From the NCBI RefSeq assembly GCF_003815915.1, contig NZ_CP033929.1, positions 3,224,001 through 3,288,000 of the forward strand: a stretch of 64,000 bases of DNA, read 5' to 3'. This document shows positions 24,306-33,740 of this stretch, in pieces. How positions within the stretch are numbered: position 1 is the first letter of the stretch; each line of letters begins with the position of its first letter. The notes below the pieces were generated by a model. It ran no database searches. It was not told the origin of the DNA and saw only the letters and a list, made by a program, of their open reading frames with translations. Source of the DNA: Chryseobacterium indoltheticum. GTDB lineage: Bacteria > Bacteroidota > Bacteroidia > Flavobacteriales > Weeksellaceae. A program made the translations under genes and the position numbers.

Positions 24306-26720
24306 TTATTCGTATTTCAGATATTTTACAAGATTCACTTTTGTAGCTTGATATGCTTTAATACTTACCACTGCGAAAGTTAAAATCAACAATAAAATCA
24401 TACTCAGAATGAATGGTAAAACCGGCATATCAATTCGGTAGGCAAAATCTTTCAGCCACTCATTCATCAGATAATAACTGATCGGAATGCTTACAAGAAC
24501 CGCTATAAAAGTAATCCATAGAAATTGTTTCGTTAACCCCACGATCAGATTTCCATCTGATGCGCCTAACGTTTTTTTGATCGCTACGTCTTTTAATTTC
24601 TGCTCGATCATTAATGAAGACAAAGCGAATAATCCTAATAATGCAACCATCAAAACCATTGCATTCAGAATCGTGAAAAGGGTTTGTTGTTTTTGGTACG
24701 TTTCAAAGGTTTTCGCAAATTGCTTATCTATAAAATATGAGTTGAATGGATATCCCGGTTCTACACTATTTTGCCAATACGTTTTCAATCTTTTTACAGT
24801 TCCATCGATATCGTCTGCTTTTAATTTTAATTGAATATTGCTTACATTATATCGTTTCCAGGTAGTTTCTCTGTAATGGAAAAATATCATGGGTTCAACT
24901 TCGCTCTTCAAGCTTCTGATATTGAAATCTTTTGTAATTCCTACTATACGATAAGCTTTGTCATCAAATCCAGGTCTGATCTCTCTTTTCATTGCCTGCT
25001 CATCTGTCCAGCCAAATCTTCTTAAAAAAGCTTCATTTACTAAGGCATTATTAATTGTGTCTGAGGACAATTTCGGATCAAGCCAACGTCCTTTAAGCAA
25101 TTTAACACCCATAAACTGCGGATAATTATAATCCATAGAACCGTGACGAGCCTGAATACTTTTATCCATATAATCCATATTCGAAGTACTCTGATTATTG
25201 GTTCCGGGAGGCGCTTCTGCAAACGAAACACTTTCTACGCCAGGGATTTTTGCCATCTCCGTTCTCAATCTTTCATATTTCAACCAAGGCTTGCCATTGT
25301 TATCTTCATTAAAATCGATCTGAAAAATCTGCTTTCCATTGAAACCAAGATCCTTATTCATCATATATTTTACCTGCTGATTGACAATCAACCCGCCGAT
25401 GATAAAAAAAGAAGAAATAATGAGTTGCAAAGTCAGAATACCGTTTCTCAACCAAACACCATTTTTACTTCTGGCAAAGTTTCCTTTCAGTGTTTCTATC
25501 GCTTTAAAATTGGATAAATACAGTGCAGGAATAAGTCCCGAAACCAAAGTAACCAAAGCCACCATCAAGAAGGAATAAAAGTATATGTGCCAATCATTCA
25601 TTACAATTTCTTTATCATAAAACTTGTTGAGACTTGGCAAAAGAAGCTCCGTTAAAGCCAGCGACAATAGATATGAGGCAAAACAGATCAAAAAAGTTTC
25701 CATTAAAAACTGAAGTATAAGACTATATTTTGTGCTTCCAATCGCTTTTCTCACTCCGATTTCTTTTGCTCTTTGAGAAGCTTGAGCTGTTTTTAAATTG
25801 ATAAAATTGATAGCCGATAAAATCACAATCAGAACAGAAAGAGTGAACAAAATCATTAATGATTTGAAATCTGGTTTCCCGAACCATGTCATCTCTGAAT
25901 GTAATTTTATTCTCTCAATTGGAGTAAGCAATGAGTCAGTTGGTCCATACATATCAATAAATTGCTGAGGTGTCACTCCCGCACCTTTAGAGTTTATTTT
26001 TGCACGCAACATAATGATATCCAGAAATTTTTTCTCAAAACTTCTTGGGTCTGCTTCTTTTCTCAGCAGAAAAAAGCAACCATAGTTGAAATTTCCCCAA
26101 GCTTCTTTATCATTTTTCAACTGTTCTGCAGGTTTAAAAATAAAATCCGGTTTTATCTGGCTATTTTCCTTTGGCAATTCATAAACTGCTGTAACGATGT
26201 AGTCTTTTGTATTGATTTTAATTGTTTCGCCGGCAACTTCAGTTTTTCCAAAAAGATTTTTTGCCACAACATTAGAAATAGCAATGTTGTTATCATTTTT
26301 AAGGACATCTTTGTAACTTCCTGCCACTAATTTGAATGGAAACAAGTTGAAAAAATTCTCCGACGCAGCAAGTCCGCCCTGTTGATAAGCTGTCTTATTT
26401 TTTGTGGTCATTTTATACGCTATTTCCATCCCGTTTATCAAAACGTAATCCTGAACTTCAGAAATCTGTTTTAATGCATTTTCAGCTAAAGGAATAGAAA
26501 TAGCACCTCCGTAACTATTATCTTTTTTGTAATACGTCTGGAAATAATAAATATTATCTTTTTTAGGATTCCATCTTTCGAAGGATTCTTCGTCATTCCA
26601 ATGCATGAGGATGAGCATAAATCCTGTAAGCCCAATCGTCAATCCGAATAAATTGATAATTGTGGAAAGCCAGTTCTTTTTATAATTGATGAAGGCAATT
26701 TTGAGCCAGTTTTGTAACAT
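24306..26720 (-). CDS. MacB-like ABC transporter permease (two FtsX units)
   Basis: 804 residues from the ATG at 26720. Layout: a membrane helix at about 20-40 (INLFGLTIGLTGFMLILM), a periplasmic MacB_PCD domain, three helices at about 285-400 (FtsX), a second periplasmic domain and three final helices. A conserved coupling stretch AQRAKEIGVRKAIGSTKYSLILQFL and a second one, DVAIKKTLGASDGNLIV, contact the ATPase. It has no ATPase domain of its own; that is encoded upstream. A longer frame to 26783 only reads the heptamer array. The substrate may be a peptide, lipid or drug. Confidence 0.88.
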   Translation of the reverse strand: MLQNWLKIAFINYKKNWLSTIINLFGLTIGLTGFMLILMHWNDEESFERWNPKKDNIYYFQTYYKKDNSYGGAISIPLAENALKQISEVQDYVLINGMEIAYKMTTKNKTAYQQGGLAASENFFNLFPFKLVAGSYKDVLKNDNNIAISNVVAKNLFGKTEVAGETIKINTKDYIVTAVYELPKENSQIKPDFIFKPAEQLKNDKEAWGNFNYGCFFLLRKEADPRSFEKKFLDIIMLRAKINSKGAGVTPQQFIDMYGPTDSLLTPIERIKLHSEMTWFGKPDFKSLMILFTLSVLIVILSAINFINLKTAQASQRAKEIGVRKAIGSTKYSLILQFLMETFLICFASYLLSLALTELLLPSLNKFYDKEIVMNDWHIYFYSFLMVALVTLVSGLIPALYLSNFKAIETLKGNFARSKNGVWLRNGILTLQLIISSFFIIGGLIVNQQVKYMMNKDLGFNGKQIFQIDFNEDNNGKPWLKYERLRTEMAKIPGVESVSFAEAPPGTNNQSTSNMDYMDKSIQARHGSMDYNYPQFMGVKLLKGRWLDPKLSSDTINNALVNEAFLRRFGWTDEQAMKREIRPGFDDKAYRIVGITKDFNIRSLKSEVEPMIFFHYRETTWKRYNVSNIQLKLKADDIDGTVKRLKTYWQNSVEPGYPFNSYFIDKQFAKTFETYQKQQTLFTILNAMVLMVALLGLFALSSLMIEQKLKDVAIKKTLGASDGNLIVGLTKQFLWITFIAVLVSIPISYYLMNEWLKDFAYRIDMPVLPFILSMILLLILTFAVVSIKAYQATKVNLVKYLKYE

Positions 26721-26738
26721 AATTTTAGTTTTTTGGAT

Positions 26739-26808
26739 GATTGTTGTTAGTTGATTGTTGTTAGTTTTGAGAATTCCCATCAACTAACACCCGACAACTA
26801 TCAACTAA
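26739..26808. repeat. Inverted heptamer arrays (permease/ATPase gap)
   Basis: Left arm GATTGTT, GTTAGTT, GATTGTT, GTTAGTT (26739-26766); right arm CAACTAA, CACCCGA, CAACTAT, CAACTAA (26781-26808). The arms are near reverse complements around a GAATTC-containing loop and would form a hairpin in the operon mRNA. Confidence 0.7.
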
Positions 26809-26813
26809 AGTTT

Positions 26814-27536
26814 TTACGCGAAGTTTTTAGCATCTGCTTTTTCGAAAACATCTTTTCTTTGAGAAGAATGTTCTTCTGAGAAAATCTCACCGTCTTTCAT
26901 ATTGACAATTCTTGATGCATAGCCGGCATCATAAGAAGAGTGCGTTACCATTGCAATGGTAGAGCCTTCTCTGTGAAGTTCTGCCAAGAGATTCATCACT
27001 TCATTTCCATTGGAGCTGTCGAGATTTCCTGTTGGTTCATCAGCAAGAATCAGTTTGGGTTTTGTAACCAAGGCTCTTGCAACGGCAGCTCTTTGTTGCT
27101 GACCGCCTGAAAGCTGCTGTGGATAATGTTTTGCTCTGTGTGCAATATTGATTTTCTCCATAATTTCTTCCACGCGTTTTTTTCTTTCTGAGGAAGAAAC
27201 TCCGTTGTAAATTAAAGGCAATTCTATATTTTCATAAACCGTTAATTCATCAATCAGATTAAAATTCTGGAAGATAAAACCTATATTTTTCTTTCTGATC
27301 TCTGATTTTTTCTTTTCAGAAGTTCCAATTGTTTCTGTTGTTTCAAACTGATAAGAACCGGAAGAAGCGCTGTCTAAAAGCCCAAGAATATTTAGAAAAG
27401 TAGATTTTCCGCAACCTGAAGGTCCCATTATCGCTACAAATTCTCCTTCTTTTATGCTTAAACTTACATTATTGAGCGCATTGGTTTGCACGTCTTCAGT
27501 TTTATATACTTTGGATAGGTTTTGAATATTTATCAT
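26814..27536 (-). CDS. ABC transporter ATP-binding protein (MacB/LolD type)
   Basis: A 240-residue ATPase with Walker A GPSGCGKST, the signature LSGGQQQRAAVARAL, Walker B LILADEPTGNLD and the switch His in MVTHS. The GNLDSSNG block after Walker B is typical of the LolD/MacB subgroup, which powers mechanotransmission export rather than import. It partners the permease downstream; the metalloprotease and adaptor genes lie upstream in the same operon. Confidence 0.93.
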   Translation of the reverse strand: MINIQNLSKVYKTEDVQTNALNNVSLSIKEGEFVAIMGPSGCGKSTFLNILGLLDSASSGSYQFETTETIGTSEKKKSEIRKKNIGFIFQNFNLIDELTVYENIELPLIYNGVSSSERKKRVEEIMEKINIAHRAKHYPQQLSGGQQQRAAVARALVTKPKLILADEPTGNLDSSNGNEVMNLLAELHREGSTIAMVTHSSYDAGYASRIVNMKDGEIFSEEHSSQRKDVFEKADAKNFA

Positions 27537-27559
27537 TTTAATTTGGTTTTAAAGTTGAG

Positions 27560-28972
27560 TTATTTTGTTTTAAATTTTATTACGGTTTCTTTTAGAGGAT
27601 AGCCTTCTTTCGATTTGAATTTATTTCCCGTCAATACAAATTCATATTCTGTATTGGGCTTCATTTTCGTCACTAATTTTATTCCTTTATGATCATTCAC
27701 AAAGCCTACGAGTTTTTTCAAAGGAAAATGTTCTTTGCCTGTACTTCCAATGCTTATAGAAACGCCTTCTGCCATTTCTCTGTCAAAATGTATTGTGATT
27801 TCTTGTATCGCAGGATCTACATCATTTTTGTTCCGGACATCGGGAAAAATAGATTGTACTTTAGGTTGTTTTTGTTCGTAATCTGCAATAATGGTCTTCA
27901 TTCTTGGTGCTAGCTTATTATAGAAAGAGATAATCTCAGGATAAAAGCTTTCAAAAGAAGGATATTTTTTTCTGTTGTTCTGATACATTCCCAGCAGATC
28001 TACCAATTCTTTCATCCACAAAAATTTTCTTTTTTCCTGAATAAAAATTTCTTCACCGATATCTTTTTGTGAGTATTTATTATCGATCATATACCGTACA
28101 ACAGCGGCTCTCACCAGACTTTCATTGATCATCGTTTCCCAATTTCCATACGCTTGAGATTCCATGTCTTTTTTTACCAATTCATAAATTATTTTACCTG
28201 AATTTTCTAATTTTAAAGTATTGCCATTCATATCCAAAATATAATTGACAAACGAATGGTTGAACTCATGAATCAATAAAGGCTGAAATTCATTTTTATC
28301 GAATTTTGCGTTTCCGTCCTTATCAAAAGACCAGACACCGACTACTGCATTTACGATGGTTTTACTTTTTTCGGGGTGAATTTTAATTCCGTAATTTCCA
28401 CCGCCATTTCCGTAACCTAAAATGATTTTATAATCTTCATTGGCTTTTTTACCGTAAAATTTTGAATACCAATCTTGATTAAAATCAGACAAAACAGATG
28501 TTTGATATTCAATTTCTGCTTTTTTATATTCTCCAGCATGATTGTCAAAAAATTTCTGAAAATCGGTTTTCTCGTAAAATTGATTCAACAAAGAAACAAA
28601 CCGTTTGGTGTCTACTTTTTCCCACCTTTTATCTAAAGAATTTTCTTTTTCTTTAATCAAACTGAATTTTCCGTTTTTAAAAGATAAATGAAGCGCCATC
28701 GACATTACGGCATCATAGCCCAATCCGTTTTTATTTCTGTTTTCCTTAATAAATTCAATTATTTCTGAATTTTTATAAGCATCAAAATAAGTATTGATAT
28801 CTGCCACGTACTTTTTATTATCGTTCTGACTATATTCTTCAGCTCCCGCCAATCGAAAAACCACGCTTACAATTTCTATTCTTTCGTCAACTTTAGGTTC
28901 TAATTTTTCCTGCGAAAAATTCAGAATTGAGACAAAAAGAATAGTTAATACTAGAAATTTTTTAATCATCAT
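27560..28972 (-). CDS. Secreted DUF4932-like zinc metalloprotease
   Basis: 470 residues from the ATG at 28972 (28969 also possible). A signal peptide (MMIKKFLVLTILFVSILNFSQ) is followed by a peptidase-like domain with H235-EFN-H239, the HExxH zinc motif; ESLVRAA about 55 residues later could supply the third ligand as in gluzincins. The last 100 residues resemble a Big_5-like domain (DVRNKNDVDPAIQEITIHFDREM; GFVNDHKGIKLV). The start lies 7 bp after the adaptor stop, inside an efflux operon, where a protease is unexpected. It may process an exported peptide or an envelope target (inference). Confidence 0.75.
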   Translation of the reverse strand: MMIKKFLVLTILFVSILNFSQEKLEPKVDERIEIVSVVFRLAGAEEYSQNDNKKYVADINTYFDAYKNSEIIEFIKENRNKNGLGYDAVMSMALHLSFKNGKFSLIKEKENSLDKRWEKVDTKRFVSLLNQFYEKTDFQKFFDNHAGEYKKAEIEYQTSVLSDFNQDWYSKFYGKKANEDYKIILGYGNGGGNYGIKIHPEKSKTIVNAVVGVWSFDKDGNAKFDKNEFQPLLIHEFNHSFVNYILDMNGNTLKLENSGKIIYELVKKDMESQAYGNWETMINESLVRAAVVRYMIDNKYSQKDIGEEIFIQEKRKFLWMKELVDLLGMYQNNRKKYPSFESFYPEIISFYNKLAPRMKTIIADYEQKQPKVQSIFPDVRNKNDVDPAIQEITIHFDREMAEGVSISIGSTGKEHFPLKKLVGFVNDHKGIKLVTKMKPNTEYEFVLTGNKFKSKEGYPLKETVIKFKTK

Positions 28973-28979
28973 ACTTGTT

Positions 28980-30221
28980 TTATTTTTTAATATCAATAAT
29001 TTCATATTTCTTAAGTTCAGAATAGTCGGAAGTGATCACCTTTTCTCCCGCCTTCAATCCGGAAAGCACTTCATAATACATCGAATTTTCTCTTCCAAAA
29101 CTTACGTTCCGTTTTATGGCTTTATTTCCTTTGACTACAAAGATCCATTTTCCGTTGGTATCTTTATAGAAATTTCCTTTCGGAACCATTAAACTTTGGG
29201 TATCTCCAGACAATTTCAGTTTCACACCGAATGTCATTCCTATTTTTAAGTTTTCAGGTTTCACATCAATGAAATTAAGTTCTACAGAAAATTGCCCATC
29301 TTTCACTTCCGGAAGAATTTTGGCGATGATCACTTCATACTCTTTTCCATTATTGTCAAGACTTCCTTTGATGCCGATTTGCAGTTTATTGATATAATAT
29401 TCATCTACTTTAGCAATCAGCTTGTAACCACCCATTAAGTCTATTTTCCCTATACTTTCGCCACTGGTTAAATTTTGTCCTAAAGATATATTGAATGACG
29501 ATAATCTTCCGGAAGCCGGTGACATAATCAGGAAATTATTTTTATTTGAATGCAGAATATTCAAACTTTTTTCCATTTGACTGATAGAATTATTAATCGC
29601 AGCAAACTGAGAATTTCTTGATATCCTTTCGTTTGCGCCTCCTTTTTCTACGATTTGTTTTCTTTGCTTCTGATAATTCAGATTTTGAAGAGCCACATCA
29701 TAATCGGTTTTCTTTCCGATCTCCGCATCATACAATCTTTTCTGAAGATTATACGTTTGCAAAGCCGTATTATAATCATTCTGAGATTGCAATAATTCTT
29801 TATCCTGATTAAATTCCTGATTCTTCAGTTCCAGAAGAGAGCTTCTCATTTGGCTGATCTGTTGCATAATTCCGGTTTCCTGATTCAGATAATTAAACTC
29901 GGTATTAGGATTAAAAACTCTGGCTATTGGCTGCCCTTTCATCAGCATTTGTCCGTCTTCAGCAAAAATTTCTTTTACAGCACCGCCTTCCAAAACATTC
30001 ACAAGAGAAGAATTAAGAGACTGAGTTTGCGCCGTTACCATTAACATATCTTCAAATTTTCCATTCTTCACTTCATCAATTGTAATATCTTCTGATTTTA
30101 CATTATAGGTTTTTTTCTGATTGAGAAAGTACCATCCAAATACAGAAACTGCCAAAGCAGAAGCAATGATGCTTAAAATTAATTTTAGTTTAGATTTATT
30201 TTTTACTATTTTCGTATCCAT
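28980..30221 (-). CDS. HlyD/MacA-family periplasmic adaptor
   Basis: 413 residues: an N-terminal anchor helix (LKLILSIIASALAVSVFGWYFL), a lipoyl-type half (GGAVKEIFAEDGQMLMKGQPIARV), a long coiled-coil hairpin (about 105-230), the second lipoyl half (IMSPASGRLSSFNISLGQNLTSGESIGKI) and a beta-barrel plus membrane-proximal domain. It bridges the inner-membrane permease and the TolC-like channel. It is the first gene of the pump operon, divergent from the two-component genes, with two palindromic candidate enhancer sites upstream. Confidence 0.92.
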   Translation of the reverse strand: MDTKIVKNKSKLKLILSIIASALAVSVFGWYFLNQKKTYNVKSEDITIDEVKNGKFEDMLMVTAQTQSLNSSLVNVLEGGAVKEIFAEDGQMLMKGQPIARVFNPNTEFNYLNQETGIMQQISQMRSSLLELKNQEFNQDKELLQSQNDYNTALQTYNLQKRLYDAEIGKKTDYDVALQNLNYQKQRKQIVEKGGANERISRNSQFAAINNSISQMEKSLNILHSNKNNFLIMSPASGRLSSFNISLGQNLTSGESIGKIDLMGGYKLIAKVDEYYINKLQIGIKGSLDNNGKEYEVIIAKILPEVKDGQFSVELNFIDVKPENLKIGMTFGVKLKLSGDTQSLMVPKGNFYKDTNGKWIFVVKGNKAIKRNVSFGRENSMYYEVLSGLKAGEKVITSDYSELKKYEIIDIKK

Positions 30222-30275
30222 ATTCAGATAACTGTTTTACTTATAGAGAATTACACAATACAAAGACCAGAGATT

Positions 30276-30281
30276 TGCAAT
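30276..30281 (-). promoter_or_regulatory. Possible sigma-54 -12 element of the efflux operon
   Basis: ATTGCA on the minus strand fits the -12 half (TTGCA). The -24 half is imperfect: a GGGAG stands nearby, but the GG-N10-GC spacing is not met. Considered only because the divergent regulator is NtrC-like. Confidence 0.3.
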
Positions 30282-30332
30282 ACTATAACTCCCTGTAAAT
30301 GTGATTAAATATATTTTAATTAATTTTAAGAC

Positions 30333-30369
30333 TGTTCACTATCGGACACTTTTTGTACGAAAACGAACA
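30333..30369. promoter_or_regulatory. Two tandem palindromic enhancer-like sites
   Basis: TGTTC-ACTATC-GGACA (30333-30348) and TGTAC-GAAAAC-GAACA (30354-30369) share the pattern TGTnC-N6-GnACA. Their centres are 21 bp apart, two helical turns. They lie in the divergent region between the adaptor gene and the NtrC-like regulator, as expected for enhancer binding. Confidence 0.55.
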
Positions 30370-30371
30370 GA

Positions 30372-30475
30372 TTTAGTTGATATTTGTCAGTTATTAGTTG
30401 ATTATTTTTGAATTCTATTCTAAATCTTTAGTAATTAAATAACTATTAACTAAAAACTATCAACCGACAACCAAA
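30372..30475. repeat. Inverted heptamer arrays before the NtrC-like gene
   Basis: Left arm TTTAGTT, GATATTT, GTCAGTT, ATTAGTT, GATTATT (30372-30406); right arm AACTATT, AACTAAA, AACTATC, AACCGAC, AACCAAA (30441-30475), all in 7-bp phase. The right arm ends 9 bp before the start codon at 30485. Confidence 0.7.
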
Positions 30476-30484
30476 TAAAAAGAA

Positions 30485-31828
30485 ATGCGAAAAAAGGAAG
30501 CTCATATTTTAATTGTGGATGATGATGAGGATATTTTGTTTTCAGCAAGAGTCTGGCTCAAAAAATTTTTTACGGAAGTAAGCTGTCTCAGTCAGCCAAA
30601 AAATATTCTGAAATTTTTATCTGAACATCAGGTTGATGCCGTTCTTCTGGATATGAACTTCAGGAAAGGTTTTGAAAGCGGACAAGACGGTTTATACTGG
30701 ATGCAGGAAATCAAAACGCTGGAAGCTCAACTTCCAATTATCCTGATGACCGCATATGGTGAAGTGGAATTGGCTGTAGAAGCTTTGAAAAACGGTGCTT
30801 CCGACTTTATTCTGAAACCTTGGAATAATGAAAAACTGTATGCTTCCGTTAATTTGGCGGTTGATATTTCCCGAAAAAACAAAAAACTCAATCAATGGGA
30901 AAACATCAGTATTAAAACCAATCAATATCAGCTGGAAACCAAGTCTCAATCTATGAAAGAGGTAATGGATCAGATTGAAAGAGTGTCTGCAACCGATGCC
31001 AATGTTTTGCTTTTGGGAGAAAATGGAACCGGAAAATATGTTCTCGCCGAGCACATTCACGAATTATCAGAAAGGAAAAATCAACCTTTCGTGCATATCG
31101 ATTTGGGAAGTCTTTCAGAAAATCTTTTTGAAGCTGAACTGTTCGGTTATAAAAAAGGTGCTTTTACCGATGCGCATCAGGATTATGCCGGAAAAATAGA
31201 AAATGCAGAAAACGGAACTGTTTTTCTTGACGAGATCGGAAATCTTCCGCTTCATCTTCAAACCAAATTATTAAGTTTAATTCAGAACAGAAAACTGTCT
31301 AGACTTGGAGAAAGCAAAGAGCGAATTTTGGACGTACGATTTATTTTTGCGACAAATGAAAATTTAAAAAAAGCAGTTTCAGAAAACAGATTCAGAAAAG
31401 ATCTGTATTACAGAATCAATACTGTTGAGCTGCAAATTCCGAGTCTGAGAGAGCGATTGGAAGATATTCCTGATCTTGCTAATTATTTTCTCGATAAGTA
31501 CAAACAGAAGTATCACAAATCTGAATCGGCATTAAATGAAAACTTACTTTCAGAATTGATAAAGTATTCATGGCCGGGAAATATCCGGGAACTCGATCAC
31601 TGCATTGAGCGAAGTGTGATTCTTTCCAACGAAAAAAATCTGAAATTACTAATGCCTCAAGATGAAGAGTCGGAAAACACCATCATTAATCTCAACATCG
31701 AGGAAATGGAAGAAATTCTCATTAAAAAAGCATTGAAAAAACACCGTGGAAATATCTCTCTCGCCGCAGAAGATCTGGGATTATCCAGAGCCGCATTGTA
31801 CAGAAGAATGGAAAAATTTGAATTGTAA
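30485..31828 (+). CDS. NtrC-family sigma-54-dependent response regulator
   Basis: 447 residues: receiver domain (1-125) with DDDED and phospho-acceptor D56 (VLLDMNF), AAA+ domain (about 145-375) with Walker A GENGTGKYV and Walker B VFLDEIGNL, and a Fis-type HTH (GNISLAAEDLGLSRAALYRRMEKF). The sigma-54 contact loop reads GAFTDA instead of GAFTGA; the Gly-to-Asp variant occurs in related regulators but deserves a check. It is paired with the histidine kinase downstream and lies divergent to the efflux operon, its likely target. Confidence 0.93.
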   Translation: MRKKEAHILIVDDDEDILFSARVWLKKFFTEVSCLSQPKNILKFLSEHQVDAVLLDMNFRKGFESGQDGLYWMQEIKTLEAQLPIILMTAYGEVELAVEALKNGASDFILKPWNNEKLYASVNLAVDISRKNKKLNQWENISIKTNQYQLETKSQSMKEVMDQIERVSATDANVLLLGENGTGKYVLAEHIHELSERKNQPFVHIDLGSLSENLFEAELFGYKKGAFTDAHQDYAGKIENAENGTVFLDEIGNLPLHLQTKLLSLIQNRKLSRLGESKERILDVRFIFATNENLKKAVSENRFRKDLYYRINTVELQIPSLRERLEDIPDLANYFLDKYKQKYHKSESALNENLLSELIKYSWPGNIRELDHCIERSVILSNEKNLKLLMPQDEESENTIINLNIEEMEEILIKKALKKHRGNISLAAEDLGLSRAALYRRMEKFEL

Positions 31829-31844
31829 AAATGGAAAAAACGTA

Positions 31845-31897
31845 TCATTCCGGAACCAGGAATCTTATAAGAGAAATAGATTCTTCACTGAATGACA
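31845..31897. repeat. Decayed inverted repeat, GTCATTCC...GGAATCT family, copy 3
   Basis: TCATTCCGG...AGGAATCT (31845-31865) and AGATTCTTCACTGAATGACA (31878-31897) are imperfect arms between the regulator and kinase genes, with a shorter loop than in copies 1 and 2. Confidence 0.5.
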
Positions 31898-31914
31898 ACC
31901 TTGAAAAATTTTAA

Positions 31915-33231
31915 ATGAAAAAGCAACAGTTTTTTTGGTTACTATTTATTTTGCTTGCAATTGTCAGCGGAATTTTTGCCTTTGATTTTTATTCTCAAAA
32001 CAGGTGGATTAATTACTTCCTTTTTTCATCGATAAGTCTGATTTGTATTATTTTGGCGCAAAAATCGGCTTCATCTTACATTCAAAAAACAGAAAAGCTG
32101 CTTTTGGCCATTCAGAAAAAAGATTTCTCGCTATTTCCTGAAGCTGAACAAAACAGCTTGCTCGACAGTGCCGTAAAACTTTATTATCAAAGCAAAGAAG
32201 AGCATCTCTCGCATTCTTCTTACAAACTTCTTTATGAAGAAATATTGAATCAACTGGAAATTGGATTAATGATTCTTTCCGAAAAAAATAATGAATGGGA
32301 AGTTTTTTATGTAAATCCTGTTTTTCTGGAAATTCTGGAAATCCCAAAATATAATCACTGGAATCTTTACGAAAGTAAAACACCCAATTTTTACAAAATC
32401 ATCGAGCAGACGCAGTATGAAAACTCTCAGGAGTTCTTCGATATTTCAATTAATGAAAATACAAAACAGTCATTTTCTCTCAGAACAAAGAAAGTAGAGA
32501 ATGTAAAAAACCGTTTTTGCATCATCAGCTTAGAATCTGTGCAAAAAATAATTGAGCAAAAGGAAAAACTGGCATGGAATAATCTGATGAAGGTAATTTC
32601 TCACGAACTTCTAAATACTTTAACGCCCGTCAACAGCCTGATTCAAAATCTGGAATACATTGCCAATCAGGAAGCGATTGACAAAGAAGATCAAAAAGAC
32701 ATGCAGGAAAGCCTGATGATTATCAATAATAAATCGAAGCAATTGCTGAATTTTGTTGATGATTACAGACAGGTTGCCGAGTTGCCGAAACCTGTTTTCA
32801 AAACTATTTCTCTGAGTGATATTGTGGAATCAGCACTTAATTTTCTGAAACCTGAATTTGAAAAAAACAATATAAAAATCATCAATTCATTAGAAAACCA
32901 AACTGTTTTTGCAGATCAGAAGATGATTGAAAGATGCCTTATCAATCTTTATCTAAATGCAATCTATGCCGTGGAAGGCACACCCGAAAAAAACATCCGA
33001 ACAGAGATTAAAACATTAAACAAACGTATTGTTTTGAGTGTAGAAGACAGCGGAATCGGAATACCGAGCGAAATTAAAGATAAAATTTTTCTTCCGTTTT
33101 TCACGACCAGAATCAGTGGCTCGGGAATCGGTTTGACTTTGAGCAAAAGTATTATTGAGGCCCATAAAGGATATCTAAATTACAAAGCATTGGAGCACGG
33201 AAGCCAATTTGAGATTTGGTTTTTAAGCTAA
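31915..33231 (+). CDS. Sensor histidine kinase, NtrB-like
   Basis: 438 residues: two N-terminal membrane helices (about 7-24 and 33-50) with almost no periplasmic loop, a PAS-like segment (about 95-190) and HisKA/HATPase domains. The phospho-His lies in VISHELLNTLTPVNSL; the N box is NLYLNAIYAV, and the G boxes are DSGIGIP and GSGIGLTLS. With so short an external loop, the signal is probably sensed in the membrane or cytosol. It phosphorylates the NtrC-like regulator encoded 86 bp upstream. Confidence 0.93.
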   Translation: MKKQQFFWLLFILLAIVSGIFAFDFYSQNRWINYFLFSSISLICIILAQKSASSYIQKTEKLLLAIQKKDFSLFPEAEQNSLLDSAVKLYYQSKEEHLSHSSYKLLYEEILNQLEIGLMILSEKNNEWEVFYVNPVFLEILEIPKYNHWNLYESKTPNFYKIIEQTQYENSQEFFDISINENTKQSFSLRTKKVENVKNRFCIISLESVQKIIEQKEKLAWNNLMKVISHELLNTLTPVNSLIQNLEYIANQEAIDKEDQKDMQESLMIINNKSKQLLNFVDDYRQVAELPKPVFKTISLSDIVESALNFLKPEFEKNNIKIINSLENQTVFADQKMIERCLINLYLNAIYAVEGTPEKNIRTEIKTLNKRIVLSVEDSGIGIPSEIKDKIFLPFFTTRISGSGIGLTLSKSIIEAHKGYLNYKALEHGSQFEIWFLS

Positions 33232-33740
33232 GCATTTAAGCTAGTTTTTACAATAAATCTTAATTATTGGTATAACTCTTGATTCAGATTTATTATAAGA
33301 ATTTTATTTATATATCTTTTGGAATAGCTTACGTATTTTTATTTAATATTAAAATTTTATTAAAATTTTAAAATAAAAACATTAATCTACTTAAAGTATT
33401 ATATCTAAATTCATTTAAAACTATTAACCGTAAACAAACCAAATTAAAGGCATTTATATTGTAAAAAGAGGCTATTACGTCTCTGGAAACTTAAGTACAT
33501 TTCCTATGTAATTTATTGACATCTAACTTTTAAGCCCTAATTCTGTTACGAAAAAATTCTAATATTCATAATATAAATGAATTTTAAAGTCATTTTCTCG
33601 ATTATATATTACGATTTGCATAATATTCAAGAAAAGACAAATTAAAAAAAAACATTATTTTTGCTTAATAAAAGTAAATGGTCTTTGTGATTTTATCTAT
33701 AAATTAGCATTACCAACCGAAATATTAAATTTACAATAGC
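33232..33740. other. Gene-free AT-rich stretch
   Basis: About 510 bp with no convincing reading frame. The only signal is TATTTTTG at 33656-33663 (plus), which fits the -7 box and could drive the gene at 33741, though no -33 TTTG is at the right distance. A weak AAGCT hairpin follows the kinase stop. Confidence 0.4.

Noticed and set aside
26721..26783. N-terminal extension of the ABC permease (NNNQLTT...)
   Set aside because: These codons read the heptamer array; the membrane-protein start at 26720 fits MacB-type N-termini.
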